64,000 bases of DNA from Symbiodinium natans (taxonomy: Eukaryota; Sar; Dinophyceae; Suessiales; Symbiodiniaceae): contig CAJNDS010002150.1 in the NCBI GenBank assembly GCA_905221605.1, forward strand, positions 321,659-385,658, in the 5' to 3' direction. A model generated the notes under the pieces. It was not told the origin of the DNA. It did no database searches and saw only the letters and a list, made by a program, of their open reading frames with translations. Both the position numbers and the translations under genes were made by a program. Positions 12,001-25,514 of the stretch are shown one piece after another (the stretch's first letter is position 1; every line of letters begins with the position of its first letter).

Positions 12001-15000
12001 GAGTAGGGTTAGTACAGTAGGGACTTCTCACCCGTCTTCGAATGCTACGTATAAGTATGCATGGACGATGCATGGATGTAGGGTAAAAGCTTCCCTGAAC
12101 ATTGGACCGTACACCCGCGTAAGGTTTCAGCTTCCGAATTTAGGGAGTTTAGAGTGTGGACTCGCGTCTTGTTCGCCGCCCAAGCCCCTGTCCTCCTCTA
12201 CAGACGATACAAGGGGACCGGTCTATCTATATGTGCTCATCCCCCCATATATGATAAAATAATATAAGACACATGTGAACACAAAGAAGAGGTTAATATC
12301 CGAGTGCCGAAGACTGCCTGGATACACGCAAGCCCCCTTCTGGATATCTTACACAGGTATACTCATAACATACACTGTCCTTTGACAAGGGGCCCAAACA
12401 TTTCCTAAATCATACCAGTGAGGAGGTGCGAAAATCCCAAAACCCTCAGATCCCAGTCCCCTGTCACTCTGTGGCAGTCGAGGGCTCATGTGACGGCCAT
12501 CATAGCCCGGGCAAGGGGATCCATCTGCCAAGACCGCCTCAAGAACCTTCTTCTCCTGCCAGCAGCTGCTGTTCCCCTAAACCCTAAACCCTAAACCCTA
12601 AGCCACCCCAAGAAATAGAAGGATAAAAGGAACCTGTAAAGTTGTAATGGCCTTCGAGAGTCATGGACTGGCTTTTGGAGTTTTTGAGGTTTGCTTAATT
12701 AAGTGTAAATACAGTTTGTGTGTTGCGAGGGTTGAGGGGCTTTAAGTTTGGGGTTTGGGGCTTGGGGTTTGGGGTCTAGGAGTTTAGGGTTTAGGGTTTG
12801 GGGTTCCTCATGCAACAGCGAACCCTCGACTCCTTTAAACCCCAAACCTTCCCTAAACTAAATGCAGGGAGGCCGCGCGCCTCAAAGCGGACGTGCTTCA
12901 AAATCTCTTCCACACACCAAGCCTGCCGCTAGGGTGTACTTCTGAATTTTAGGGGTCAGGGATGGGTTAGGGTTTCAGGTTTATTGGTTAAGGGTTTATA
13001 GGCGTTCGGTGACAACTTTTCCGGGCGTCGCACGATTTCGTGGGGCACGTCTTCAAAATGAATTGCCGGGCCCCCTCTCCCTGAGGGCTGCTGCAGGATT
13101 GGCTCAAAAACACCTAATTAAGAATCCCAAAGCACATAACCTTACAAAAAAGAAGCCCTGCATCCTAAATCCCCCAAACCCTAACCCTAATTCGTGAGTC
13201 CCCGAGCCTCTTCCGCCGCAACGTCGAAACCGACCCCAGTCGACGGCGAGAGCGCACCGCAGCGCTGCAACTCCTGAGACACCCTGTGATGGGGCTGGGG
13301 GGGGGGGGGGGGGGGGAGAATTGCCTAGGGGATGTACAAAATAAAGTTCACGGGCCCAGGGCTTCGGATTTTAGCCTTTGGAGCTTGAGCTGGAAGTGTC
13401 CGGCTTAGGATTCAAAACTTCGAAGGTTCGTTTTCCTTGGTCTTGTGGCTTGGGCGGTGTACTCTAAACCCTAAACCCTTTTCCCTAAACCCTGAAGGGG
13501 CGCAGTTTGCCAGATACTTTGGTTTCGGTTCTTCTGGGTTTTTGGCCCAGGGTGGCCCCGTCTTTCGCGGATTTTCTCGCACAGGAGCAGCCTGTGCATG
13601 GGATTCTGCACAGATATCGTACAACTACTATACCTCCGAGCGCAGACCCCAAACCCTCAACCGCGGACATAAAGGGCTGGACTTCTATTGCCCCTAAACC
13701 CTAAACCCTAAACCCTAATTACACCCTAAACCCTAGAGATCCTATTTAAGCCCTCAACAAGCCGAGGCTCATCCAGAACGTTGAGGAGGATCATGGGCAC
13801 ATTCAAGGGGCTCGTCTTTGGAGCACCCGCACAGGCCTCTGCGGGCAGCCACCATTGGCAGATTGTATCTGCTACCGTGGAGGTCGCCTGAAATCCTAGG
13901 TCTACCTAGGGATTTCGGGATTTAGGGATTTAGGATTTAGGGTTTAGGGTTTGGGATCTAGATTCTCTGAAGAAACTCTGCTGACTACAGCTAGGTACGT
14001 GTACCTACTGCTTCTTCGTAGCAACTCTTAACCCTAAACTTGGGACTCAGGGAAGTAGATACGCTTCTAGAAGATCTGAGAACCGAATTCCGCATTCCCT
14101 CCCAACCAAGTAATTGCCAAAAAGCGGAAATAGGTAGAGGGTTTGGGGCTTCGGGTGTGGGGATTAGGGTTGGCGGGTTTGTAGTTGAGCTGAGGGGCAC
14201 GACCCTAAACCCTAATCCAATGCCTCTTTGCCCAGGGGGCTCGGGTCGTGGCTCCAGCTCACAATGCGCTTCAAAAGGACCACGCACCTGCCATGACTTT
14301 CGTAGGAGCGAACCCTACATACTGCAAAAATCCCAAACTCTCAGGCCCTAAGAGGAGGACTGAAGGCTGAGATCGTGAGGCAATAAGTTTCAGGGGTGGC
14401 TTGAGACTTCAAGTTTACGGGCTTAGGGTTCGGGATGTGGGGGCTTCTTTATGGCAGGGATCTGGGGCTGGTGGTTCTTCTGCTTCAGGAATCGGATGCA
14501 ACCCTAAACCCTGAACCCTAAACCCTAAACCCTGAATCCCCCCTGGCCGAAAAACGCCCTCGCCTGTCTTCGAGCTCGCCCGCTTTTGCAGAGCACCCGT
14601 CTGCCCGCAGTGCTGCTGACAGTACGCCCAGCCCGAGGCACCTGGGGTTGGGGTTCAGGGTTTTGGGGGTTTAGGGTTTAGGGCTTTCAGGATTTTAGGG
14701 GTTTAGGGCTTAGAATTTAGGGCTTAGGGTTTAGGGTCCTGGGTTCAGGGTTTTGGGGGTTCAGGGTTTGGGGTTTCCAAAGGGTCCATGTGCCCATTTC
14801 GCAACTGCAGGAAAACGACTTTGGGGTTCAGGGTTTTCGGGGTTTAGGGTTGTAGGATAAGAATTGGTCCATCTCCACATGTTTTAACTGTGTAGAAACT
14901 ACTTTGGGGACCAAAGTAATTCCCCAAGAAGGTGCATTTCTTTGGAGCTTGTTCAGGGATTGACGTGAACCCTAAACTCTTAAAGCCCTGACCCCAAACA

Positions 15001-16594
15001 GCTTTCGCTTGAGGTTGGAATCGTAGGATTCAGGGTGGAGGTTTAGGGTTCAGGGTTCAGGGTTTAGGGTTAGGGTTTAGGTAGCAAGCAAGAGAAGGCT
15101 TCGTCAAGCAACAAGAAAGCCGCCGAAAAGATCTTGCGCTCCATGTGGTAGGGCTGCCCATGACGGGTCAAAGAGAAATACACCTGCACAGCTGCTCATC
15201 TTGATCTTCAGCGTCTCATTGATCGCCTAAATCCTATCCAGCCCCCTCAAACCGAGACCAAAACATAACCAACGATGAAGTCCATCACTGGATGTGCTCA
15301 AAGCCAGATGTTGAAACCTTCAGCCCTCAACCTGTAAACCCCAAACGGTTTTAGGTGCTCGAAGCCCGCAAGCCGTCAAAAAGAGCACCCTTGAACCCCA
15401 AACCTCTAAATCTCTAAGCCCCTAACCCCTCGAATCATTCAAATGGTAGGGTTTCGGGGATTAGGGACGCCTCTTTGCTTGTCGCTCGGCCCTAAGTCCT
15501 AAACACAAAGCTTTGAACATTAGGAACCCGATACATTCTCATCATTTGTGGGTTGAATCCCAAAAAGCCCTAAACCCTAAAACCTAAAACCTAAACCAGG
15601 CGCCTGGCCATCGCTTTCCCGCACTCCATGGGAGTACCTCGGTGCGTTTGCCAAACCGCTTCTTTATTCTTCAGGGTTCAGGGTTTGGGTTAACAGCTAA
15701 CCCCGGACCCAAACAGTGCGCAATCCCCACACGTTGGCTTAGGCTGTATAGGGTTTGAAGTCTACATGTCTTTTAACCGCAGCCATCAGGGTTTGAAACA
15801 CGGAGCGCCTCTGCTTGAGGGTTCTAGGGTAAGAAGGCCAATGAAGCTCCGAGCGCATGAAGTCAGCGGCAGCTGTGGCGTCCTTGATCAGCTTGGCACG
15901 GTCCAACCTGGCACTAACAATCCCTAAGCCCAAATCCCCTCCCAAGAGGAGGTAGCTACTCGGCAATACCCATTAACCTCCAAGGAAACCTCTTCAGGCC
16001 GAACCAAAAGCCCCAAAATCCTAACGTTCGGGGTTTGGGGTACTTCGCTGGGTCTCGCAAGCTCCTGCCTGCCCCCACTGAGGTCCTCCAACTGCTGCTG
16101 GCTGAAGGACAGAGCCATGGCAGCGTACATATACCTGGCGCAGCCCCAAACCCTAAACTTATAAACTATATTGCACGCTTCGGATTTCGGACACGGGGAT
16201 CGCCTTCAGACTTTCGGGTTTCGGGTTCGTGTCCCCTGTTTGGTTTTGGCTTGAGGGAAACCAAGGGGGTCAAAGGGGCCATTTTTTCCCTGGCTAAGGC
16301 TTGCGAAGCCCTTATTTGGTCTGTTGCGGCCTTTGTTCGGGCACGGTTCCTTCTGAGCTCAGGGAGTATCGGAGGCTTACCCACATAAAGCCTTTCGTGG
16401 GGCCAAAAGGTCCCAACCCCACTACCCCCTCCCCCCCCACATATGCCTCCAGGCTGCACTTGGCGGCCGTTGAGCCACATGAACTTGCGGTCATCGTAAC
16501 GCTCACCATCCTTGTCCTCCCGGCGTGGGGCAGTAAATCCTCTGGCCCTCAAAGCCTCAACAAGGCACCGCCGGCTTCTGTGACCCACACCCAG

Positions 16595-16641
<47 letters not shown>

Positions 16642-17383
16642 TGTTTTTGTTGCTCGGGGGGGGCCCCCTATTTATAAACACCTGGACCACAGAGTGACTG
16701 GGATAAACACGGTACCCTTTTCCACGGGGTTTAAACGGAACCTAAACCCCCCCCCCCCCAAATGACTAAAGGGCCCCCTCCTACGTAACCCTAAACCCTA
16801 AACCCTAAACCCTAAACCCTAAACCCCTAAACCCCAAAACCCTCTGGGTCCTGTACTTAGATGCTTTGGGCGTTTTTTTTTCACAGGAAAGGTCCAGGCA
16901 GGCGAAGAAGCCGCCCAGTTCCGGGTCTACGCTGTGCCGGTCCTGTCGCAGCAAGGTTTCGGGTTTAGGGTTCAGGGTTTAGGATTTAGGGTTTAGGGTT
17001 CAGGGTTTCGGCGAAGGCTCGGAAAGCAGAAGTCAGAGATTCCAGCATTCCAGCCCTACACCCCCCTAAACCCTCAACTCTAAAACTCAAGCATCAGCCC
17101 GATGAACTCGAGCTTCCCGGGCTTGCTAGGGAAGATTTTGGGCCTAGGGTTCAAAAATACAGGTTTAGGGTTTAGGGTTTAGGGTTTAGGGTTTAGGGTT
17201 TAGGGTTTAGGGTTTAGGGTTTAGGGTTTAGGGTTTAGGGTTTAGGGCGGGTTTTCGGGTCTCAGGGGTAAACCCGACACCCGAGGTTGAAGCCCAGCGG
17301 TCCCAGAACGGCAGCACGCTTTCGAAGAGCTCCCTTCGAATATTCTCGCGGACTCCCTTCAGCACCGCAGTTGTGTCAGTCAT
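9055..17383 (-). CDS. N-acylglucosamine 2-epimerase (AGE / renin-binding-protein family), 18 exons, complete
   Basis: Interconverts N-acyl-glucosamine and N-acyl-mannosamine or a related sugar by 2-epimerisation; probably cytosolic. Rebuilt exons: 17383-17303, 16942-16895, 16516-16458, 16134-16069, 15907-15850, 15183-~15112, ~14640-14570 (uncertain), 14287-14227, 13838-13771, 13273-13208, 12922-12884, 12555-12488, 11541-11426, 11227-11146, 10705-10642, 10436-10357, 10017-10001 and 9182-9055 (TAA). Phases agree at every junction I could fix. In order the protein reads [119 protein letters not shown] and [13 protein letters not shown]. These are the colinear landmarks of the alpha/alpha-barrel AGE family, including both conserved histidines (GHxxEAGWF and FHVPR). 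The length, about 410 residues, is normal. The start is the only ATG before [12 protein letters not shown]; an AG acceptor just upstream could take a trans-spliced leader. Most introns use GA or GC donors and contain telomere-type repeats. Junctions around exons 5-8 are least certain. Confidence 0.93.
9612..9682 (-). repeat. (CCCTAAA)n array in epimerase intron
   Basis: About 10 copies in the last epimerase intron (10001-9182). Confidence 0.95.
10775..10870 (+). repeat. (TTTAGGG)n array in epimerase intron
   Basis: About 13 copies between exons 11227-11146 and 10705-10642. Confidence 0.95.
17162..17248 (+). repeat. (TTTAGGG)n array, first epimerase intron
   Basis: About 12 copies between exon 1 (17383-17303) and exon 2 (16942-16895). 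Confidence 0.95.
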
Positions 17384-17412
17384 GGCTGCGGCTGGACAGG
17401 GCTTGAGGTCTA

Positions 17413-17790
17413 TCCCTAAACCCTAAACCCTAAACCCTAAACCCTAAACCCTAAACCCTAAACCCTCAACCTAAACTTCGGGTGACAGGGCTTGTAGAGC
17501 TCACCCAAAACACATGTGGGTTCTGGGAGTGAGGGAAAGTAGGGAGCTCTACGCCCTCAACCCTACACCCTCCTACATCCTGAACTGGCGAATCACGGCA
17601 GTTGCCAGCTCAGAGTGTCACGGCTGCGAAGCAACTGGATTTTCAGACTGTTCTCTTGGTTGCTTTCGGCTGCCGGGGTATCTTTAAACCCTAAACCCTA
17701 AACCCTAAACCCTAAACCCTAAACCCTAAACCCTAAACCCTAAACCCTAAACCCTAAACCCTAAACCCTAAACCCTAAACCCTAAACCCG
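17413..17790 (-). repeat. CCCTAAA arrays around the epimerase 5' region
   Basis: Two arrays, 17413-17465 and 17683-17790, lie just upstream of the epimerase ATG. A small inverted repeat TAGAGCTC..GAGCTCTA (about 17494 and 17558) lies between them. Confidence 0.9.
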
Positions 17791-18169
17791 AACCCTATTA
17801 GGGTTTTCCGCTTTTGGGTTTAGGAGGACTCGGAACTGGAGGGGTTAAGGCCAGGTGTCTCGAGGGTGGGTTGCTTGAGAGAAACGAAACCGCGGAACTG
17901 AACTAGGTTCGGCCTCAAAGTTGCGAGTTGCGTCTAAGGTTCAGGGCCGCCTGCGCGAACCTCAAGCCGAAACACGACAAGCATTATGCTTGTTCTCCGG
18001 CCTGAACCCAAAGCGCCTAAACCCACATCGCCTGAAGACCCCCAACAAACCCTAACACCGCACAACCCAAGCCGCAACCCTTCGAAGTCCTAAACCCGAA
18101 AGCCCCAAAATCCCGAAACCTCAAATCCCCTGGAAGCCCCTAGCCCCAACCTCAAATTAAGCTTAAACC

Positions 18170-18400
18170 CCAAACCCTAAAGCCGAAACCCTACACCCCA
18201 CACCCTAAACCCTAAACCCTAAGCCCTAAGCCCTAAACCCCAAACCCTAAACCCGAAACCCTACACCCTACACCCTGAACCCTAAACCCTAAACCCTAAC
18301 CCTAAACCCTAAACCCTAAACCCTAAACCCTAAACCCTAAACCCTAAACCCTAAACCCTAAACCCTAAACCCTAACCCTAAACCCTAAACCCTAAACCCC
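18170..18400 (-). repeat. CCCTAAA array with diverged flank
   Basis: Perfect core of about 16 heptamers, with CCCGAAA, CCCCAAA and CCCTACA variants at the left. Confidence 0.93.
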
Positions 18401-18911
18401 CAAAACCAGCGAACTGGCGGCCTCCGGGCCGGGAAGCTCGAGGTGCAACTCTTTCACTTCGCGGCCTTGGTGGACCGAAGCCTTTGGGGCTTCGCAAGCC
18501 CAGTAGCCCTAAACCCTAAACCCTAAACCCTAAACCCTAAACCCTACGTGCTAAATCCTAAACCCCAAGCCCCAATGTTTTGGGGGCGTGGGGTTTCATT
18601 TTCCGGGTTTACGGGAGATGTAAGGGTTTGCGGTGTCCAGAGGGTACTTGTGGTGCTTACAAACCTGGCCGGAGCAGACGGTATCTTTCCCAAGGTTAAA
18701 TGCTCCAGGTTCTGAAGAACTGGTTGTGTGATTTCGGGTTTAGGGTTTGGGGTTGAGGGTTTAGGGCTTAGGGAGATACACAGTCCCTTTGTATGGGCCC
18801 TTAGCCGGGGACCCCTTACCTGCCTCTTGGATACCCGATAACATACTGGCCCATAGTGGCCCATACTTCGGAACCCTTCAAAACGCGCAAGGGACCATGT
18901 CAGTCCCCTTC

Positions 18912-19026
18912 TAGGCTGCCCAGTAACCTAGGCTTAAAAAGGGTGCTCTTTTTTGCTTAAAGGGGTTTATAAGGGATCCTAAACCCCCCAAAAAGGGAAT
19001 AAGGGTACTTCTGGGAGTCCTAGCCT
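18912..19026. mobile_element. Second copy of the GGCTGCCCAGTAACCTAGG element
   Basis: Starts AGGCTGCCCAGTAACCTAGG, contains TTTTTTGCTTAAAGGGG, ends near TACTTCTGGGAGTCCTAGCC. Related shorter fragments occur at ~49770 (CTGCCCAGCAACCAGGG) and ~56085 (GGTACTACTTGGCATGG). Confidence 0.48.
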
Positions 19027-19319
19027 TGCGAACCCTACAGAAAACTACCCGTGCAGCTCCCAGCATCGCATCAGCAACTACATCGAGCAAAGCGTCCAGC
19101 GCACCACGAAAACACCTGGGCTTCGATGGAGGTGTGGCATTCTTGCATATATAGCATTCAGCGAAACCCTGCACCCTCAACCCTAAAACAAAGCAACCCG
19201 AAAACCCTGAAACCCTAAAACCCTAAAACCCTGCAACCCGAAAACCCTGCAACCCTAAAACCCTGCAACCCAAAAACCCTGAAACCCTAAACCCCCAGCC
19301 CCCTAACCCCCTCAGCAAC

Positions 19320-21029
19320 GCTTTTGCAGGCCCAGGCGCGCCGGCCAACTGCCATGAGCCAAGTGTGGACACGTTGGGTTGCAGGTCAGCGACGACCTCT
19401 GGAAACGCATCGGGTTGAAGTTTAGGTCGAGGGCCTCTTAGGGCTTTTTTTCAAGGGATGAAGATTGAATTTGAGTTTCGGGGTTCTACCACACCGTCTG
19501 ATCTTGAAGCTGACGTGCTTTTGGGCTTCTGGGGGCTTCTGCTGTATTGGTTTTTAGGTTGCTTTCAAATACACCATTTTTCGGGTTTAGGGTTTAGGGT
19601 TCAAACAAGACTAACCCCCTGCAATGCCTAACCCCCTGCAACGCCAGAGTCGAAGCGCCTGGCTAGGAACGTCGCCCCAGGAGAATGCCACGTGCTGCGC
19701 GGCGTGCGGCAGAGGAGGTAGCAAGGCCTTCCTGGATGCGTTTCAGGCACATCTCGGGGGCTTAGAGTTTAGGGATTGGGTTTAGGGTTTAGGGTTTGGG
19801 GTTTAGGGTTTAGGGTTTAGGGTTTATAGGGTTTATAGGGTTTACAGGGTTTACAGGGTTTACAGGGTTTAGGGGGTTTAGGGATTGGGGTTCAGAGTTT
19901 AGGGTTTGCGGTTCAGGACCCTAAACCCTAAACCCTAAACCCTAAACCCTAAACCCTAAACCCTAAACCCTAAACCCTAAACCCTAAACCCTAATTGCGA
20001 CCTGACCCTATTCTTGGCAGAGCCGATGCGTTCACCAAGTAGTCGCACGTTCTGCTGGAGCCAAGAAGGATTCATGCCGGGATGTTCCTCCGTTTACGAA
20101 CAGTCCCTAGTAGGGATTGTTTTTTCAAGAAGGGGGTACTGTAGTCCCTATTAAGCACTGTTAGCAGCAGCATAAGGGGGAACATCCCAAGACTCATGGC
20201 TTAAGGTTGGGAGGCAGGTTGGGAGGCGGCGACTTCATGCCCAGTCTCAGAATGGCCAATCGCTCCACTGGAATGTGCGACAGGGCGTCCGAGAAGATAA
20301 TCGAACCTCGGTGGCGCATCAAGCCCTGCACAACTCAACTCTCTAAGAGTTATAAGGTCCGGATGTCAACTGCTCCTGAACCTCCCGCCCCCTAAACCCT
20401 AAACCCTAAACCCTAAACCCTGAACCCTGAACCCTGAACCCTAAACCCGAAACCCTAAACCCTAAACCCTAAACCCAACCCGAAGTTGCTATTGATTGTT
20501 TCTGCAAATATTGGCACTATGATCCTGATCCTTCACGATCTCATGCTTGTTTCCAGGGCCGGGGCAAGACTGCAAATGGAAAGAGCCCAAGCTGCTCAGA
20601 ATCGAGCGTAGCCAGCTTAAACTCCTGAACCTCAAATCGAGTCCGAAAACCAAACACCCCGCCCAAATCCCCAAAACCCGAAAAGCCCTATAGAGCTCAA
20701 GAACACCAAACAAAAACCCAGAAGCCCTGCAACCCGAAACCCGCAAAAACCCCCCCAAAACCCCCCAAAACCCCCAACAAAACCCCAACAAACCACCCAA
20801 AAGCCCAAAAAAAAAACCCAACAAAAACCCAAAAAACCCCAAAAATCCCAAAATCAAAGCCCTGAAAACCCCCAAAACCTCTTCGGATTTCTTCGCCGCG
20901 CGGCCTCCTGAGAGGGCCGACACCGTCGCCAGCGTCTGCGCCTCTCCCAGCGGCACCTGGGCTTGACTTCACATTCTAGTTTAGGGTTTAGGGTTTAGGG
21001 TTTAGGGTTTAGGGTTTAGGGTTTAGGGT

Positions 21030-21068
<39 letters not shown>

Positions 21069-24000
21069 GGTTTAGGGTTTAGGGTTTAGGGTTTAGGGTT
21101 TAGGGTTTAGGGTTTAGGGTTGAGGGTTGAGGGTTGAGGGTTGAGGGTTTAGGGTTTAGGGTTTAGGGTGATGTTTTGGGGTTTTCAGGGTTTAGAGGGT
21201 TTAGAGGGTTTTACAGGGTAAACAGGGTTTATGGGGTGTAAATAAATAAATATATATATATATATATATTTTTTTTTTCGAGTGGTTTGCATGTCTGATG
21301 CTCTTTATGTGGTTTTGCAGGATTTCTAGGGTTTCTAGGCTTCGGGTTCGGGTTTTAGGGTTTATAATAGGGTTTGCAGGGTTTATAGGGCTTGTAGGGT
21401 TGCTGACTTTTTGGGTTTGTGGGGCTAACCGGGTTTATAGGGTTTCGGGTTTCGGGTTTTTTGGGTTTAGGAGGGTTTCAAAGGTTTCGGCTTTTTAGGG
21501 TTTATGTTTGGGGTTTACAGGGTTTATATAGGCTTTTGTAGGGCCGTTAACACTTCTAGGTTTTAGGGGTGGTTTTAGGGGTGTGGAGGGTTTCAAGGGT
21601 TTATATAGGGTTTAAGGGGTTGAAGGGGTTTATAGGGGTCGATTTGACTGGTCAATCGGGTTTCTGGGATTCATAAGGCCGATAAAGGCTTGAAAGGGTT
21701 TATAGGGTCTCAAGTGCTTAAACGGTTTAAGGTTTTGAAGGGATTGCTGGGCTGAGGAGGTTCAGAGGCTTAAGGGGTTCAGGGTTTGGCTTACAAGGGT
21801 TGAGGGGTTTATAGGGTTCTTGGGGTTTAAAGGGTTTGTAGGGTCTAGGGGCCGTACTTGGAGGCTCATGGGTAGTTACATTATAAGTGGGGTTGCAGAT
21901 ATGGGAACTTTACTTTGGTAACTTTCATGACCCCACTTTATACCCAGCCGTGAACCTCCAAGAAGGCCCTGAAGTCTAAACCCTCGACTCCGTAGACCTT
22001 CAAGGCTGCCAGGCTTGAGTGCCTTAGGGTGGTGGAGACCTCGAGAGTCTGTGCACATCTGCGTTTCGTGTGCCTCGTCGGTTGGGTTGACTTCCATCTT
22101 TGCATGAGCTTGGCGGGCTAATTAAGAACGCGTGTCCGGGACAAGGGCTTCTATTCAACAAACAACTCTGGGCATTTTTTAAAGGTTAGTGTACCCTACA
22201 GCCTACAGCCTAAAACCTAAACCCTAAAGCCAAACCCCTGCAAGCCCCCCACCCTAAACCCTAAACCCTAAACCCTAAACCCTAAACCCTAACCCCAAAC
22301 CCTAAACCCTAAACCCTAAACCCCCCACCTCGCTCCGGAGGAGAAGGCAGTCCGGATCGTTGATCCAAAGTCGGCCTCGAGGGGGTACTGGGGGGGGTGT
22401 CTCGAAAGCACCTACATAGACCCTAAAACCTGGACCCTAAAGGGTTTAGGGTTTAGGGTTTAGGGTTTAGGGTTTAGGGTAAACCCTAAACCCTAAACCC
22501 TTTACTTGACCAAAGGAGGCCAGGCCCGCTCCCCCCCCCCTCCCACCCTATCTGGCTGGTTTCGAATCTTCCGGCCTCCCACATGAAGGCGAGCCAATGT
22601 GCTGCACACCATGTTCCTGCACAGCTGCTGCATCTGAGGATCACTCGCATCTGCGACACCGCAACACAAGATAGCTACAAACGTCCCTAAACCCTAAACC
22701 CTAAACCCTAAACCCTAAACCCTAAACCCTAAACCCTAAACCCTAAACCCTAAAACCCTAACCCTAAACCCTGGTCCCTTAGTTTTGGAGATGTAGCACA
22801 ACAAGTGCCTTGCAGCCGGCAGGTTGGTGCGGTCATTGGCGAAAAGCCAGCGGGTGCCCGGCACATCTGCCCTTGTGCGTGGGAAGGGTTTAGGGTTTTA
22901 GGGTTGAAGGGTTGAAGGGTTGAGGGTGGGAAGGAAGGGTTGAGGGCTAAGTGTTCAGGCTTCGGAAGCATCCGGGCATCGGTTCCCGGTGGCCATGTAC
23001 AAAGACCCCCGCCCCGAAAACATCAAAATACAACAGGCTGCTAAACTCTAAACCCTAAACCCTAAACCCTAAACCCTAAACTCTAATCCCTAAACCCTAT
23101 AAACCCTAAACCCTAAACCCTATAAACCCTAAACCCTAAACCCTAAACATCAAAATAGCCCTGAACCCAAAACCCTGAGACCCAACAGCCGGAACTCTCA
23201 ATGCTTAGACCTAAACCCCACTAGAAAGCTAAAAGCTCGCAGGCCCCGGACCCCATTCCCTAAAGCATATAGGCCCTAAGCCCCCCAGAAAACTCGAAGC
23301 CCCCAACATTTCCAGACCCCGAACCCTCAATCCTAAATCCTGAACCCTAAAGTCACAAACCTCAAAGCCCTTCTTCCCCTACCCCGTAAACCTAAACCCT
23401 GCACCTTATAACAAGGACCCTCAAAAGGGGCTCAAATTGAGTGAGGCAGTTCTACTCCACCCATATTCGCAACTCGAAATCCGAAATCCGAGGCCGCTGC
23501 CCCACTGGAAGCCAGTGAGGGGCTGTGTCGGCCGACACGCGGAGGGCGTCCACCGGGCCCAGACAGGGGCCCAGCGGCGCGCCGCAAGCTGGACAGGCTT
23601 GCTTTTTTGGGGTTTAGGGTTGGCGGTGTTCCCACGTTGCAGTCCTGAATGGTGGGATTATAGTACCGTACCCCCCTACTATACTCCTTGTTCAGGTTTG
23701 TTATAGTAAAAGGGGGAACATCCCGAGGGTGTCTTTCGGCGGGTGTTAGGTGTTGTCAAGGGTGTGGCAGGAGTTTACGGTGTACGGATCTCTTTGGGTT
23801 TTCGGGGTCAAGGGTGTAGTAGTAGAGTCTTGCGTTTTTCAAAGTATAGGGGTAGGGCTCAATGGGGTTTAGGGCTTTGGGTTCATTCGGAGGCTTAGTG
23901 GCGTTCAGGGGGCCGGGGGCTAGGTGTTTGTATGGACCCAATGGTCAACTTATACCACCTTCACCCCCTGGGATCCAAGATCTAGTTGCTTCACCGCTAG

Positions 24001-25478
24001 CAGTCACTGCAGCAATTCGCGCAGTTTTCGCCCTTCATGGAATCGCCAAGACGGGTGCTTTGAAGAGGAAATCTGCTCAACCCCTCAACCCTAAACCGCT
24101 CAAACCCCAAAACCCCAAACCCTCCACACGGGCTCCGAAGCCTCAAAGTGTTTAGGGTTTAGGGTTTAGGGTTTGGGGTTCCCTTCCCTGCAGGGGCCTA
24201 AGATGAAAGTCTCGGGCCCTGCGGCTTCTCGGATGGTACGCAGGAGCGTGGCCTGGTATAGGGTTTAGGAGCGTAAAGGGAGCGATAAGGCTTATAGGGT
24301 TTTAGTGTTTGGGAGCTTAAAGGGAGGTATAAGGCTTGTAGGGTTTTCGGGTTCAGGAGCTTAAAGGGAGTTATAAGGTTTGTAGGGCTTAGGGTTTCGG
24401 AGTTCGGTAAGGCTTATATATAGGTTCAGGGTCAGGGTTTCTGAGGGAGTTACGGGGACTGAGGGGTTGTAGGGTTCCGGAAATTTAGGCTGAGTTGCGG
24501 GGTTGAGGGCTTCATGGGTTGGGGCATGAAGGCTAAACCCTAAACCCTAAACCCTAAACCCTAAACCCTAAACCCTAAACCCTTCATGCTTTGGAGCTTT
24601 TGGGATCCTGGGCACACTCGGCCCTGAACCCCAAAACCCTACAAGGTCTAAAACCCAAACCACCCCAAGCCGGTTTAGGGTTTAGGGTTTAGGGTTTAGG
24701 GTTTAGGGTTTAGGGTGTAGGGTTTCCTAAAAAGGAACCCCCCCAAACCCTCAAAAGCCCTTAAGCTTCTAAACCCTGAGAAGCCCTAAACCCACCAAGC
24801 TCTTCGGCCCAAGACACCACGAAGCCCAAAACACCAAGACCCTCAAAGCCCTCACCCTAAACCCTAAACCCTAAACCCTAAACCCCGCTACTATTCATAA
24901 TCCACAGCAAACCTGGGCCCTCAAGAGCCTGCGATGCCGCGCGGGACGTTGCGGGGTCGAAGCGCTTGCCCGGCAAAGCGGCGCAGTGGAGGAAGTCGCA
25001 CCTCACGCCGACATGGAGCAGCGCTTTGTAAGGGTTGTGATTTTGTAGCTGTTTTAGGGTGTAGAGTTTGAAAGACTTCGTTTTTGAGGTTTTGGTGTCT
25101 TCGGGGTTCTGGTGGTAAAGTTTTAATTTGGAACAAGGCTTTGTTTGACCCTAAGCTTTCAAATCTAGTTGTTCCCTAAACTCTAAAACGCACAGTACAC
25201 CCTAAACCCCACATCCCAAACCTACATCCTGAAGGTTGGTCGGTTCACAGCGCATGCCATGAAACTATGTTCTCAAGTACTCTGGCGTCTGCTCGCGCTG
25301 TCGGCTAAACCCTTCTCCTGGGAGCCTATACAATGACCGTTGAAGCAAGGTTTGGGGTATCTACTGTCACCGCAATGTAAGGTCCAAACAAGGCCGACTT
25401 AACAGGCTAGGGCGGAGGGGTGGATAGGAGCCTTTGTTCATGACGCTAACCCTTACTGAGCCCTGGAAAACCCCTAAC

Positions 25479-25514
<36 letters not shown>

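Larger units (their letters stand above)
17593..19180 (-). other. Possible alternative 3' exons upstream of the epimerase
   Basis: Unique blocks with minus-strand coding character lie at ~19150-19040 (GALDALLDVVADAMLGAAR, or in another frame VFSWCAGRFARC), ~18720-18660, ~18500-18425 (SVHQGREVKELHLEL) and ~17680-17593 (ENSLKIQLLRSRDTLSWQLP then TGA). The QGREV stretch loosely resembles the GH36 C-terminal region, so these could be an alternative end of the GH36 gene. I could not chain them in phase. The terminal TGA is only about 210 bp upstream of the epimerase ATG. Confidence 0.35.

Noticed and set aside
16600-16690. Histidine/threonine repeat frame over (GT)n
   Set aside because: Microsatellite translation; the real epimerase exon starts at 16516 after it.
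22030-22105. Minus block MEVNPTDEAHETQMCTDSR as a GH36 exon
   Set aside because: Exon 22375-22329 joins directly and in frame to 20956-20905 (LLLRSE|VPLGEAQ), leaving no room for it.
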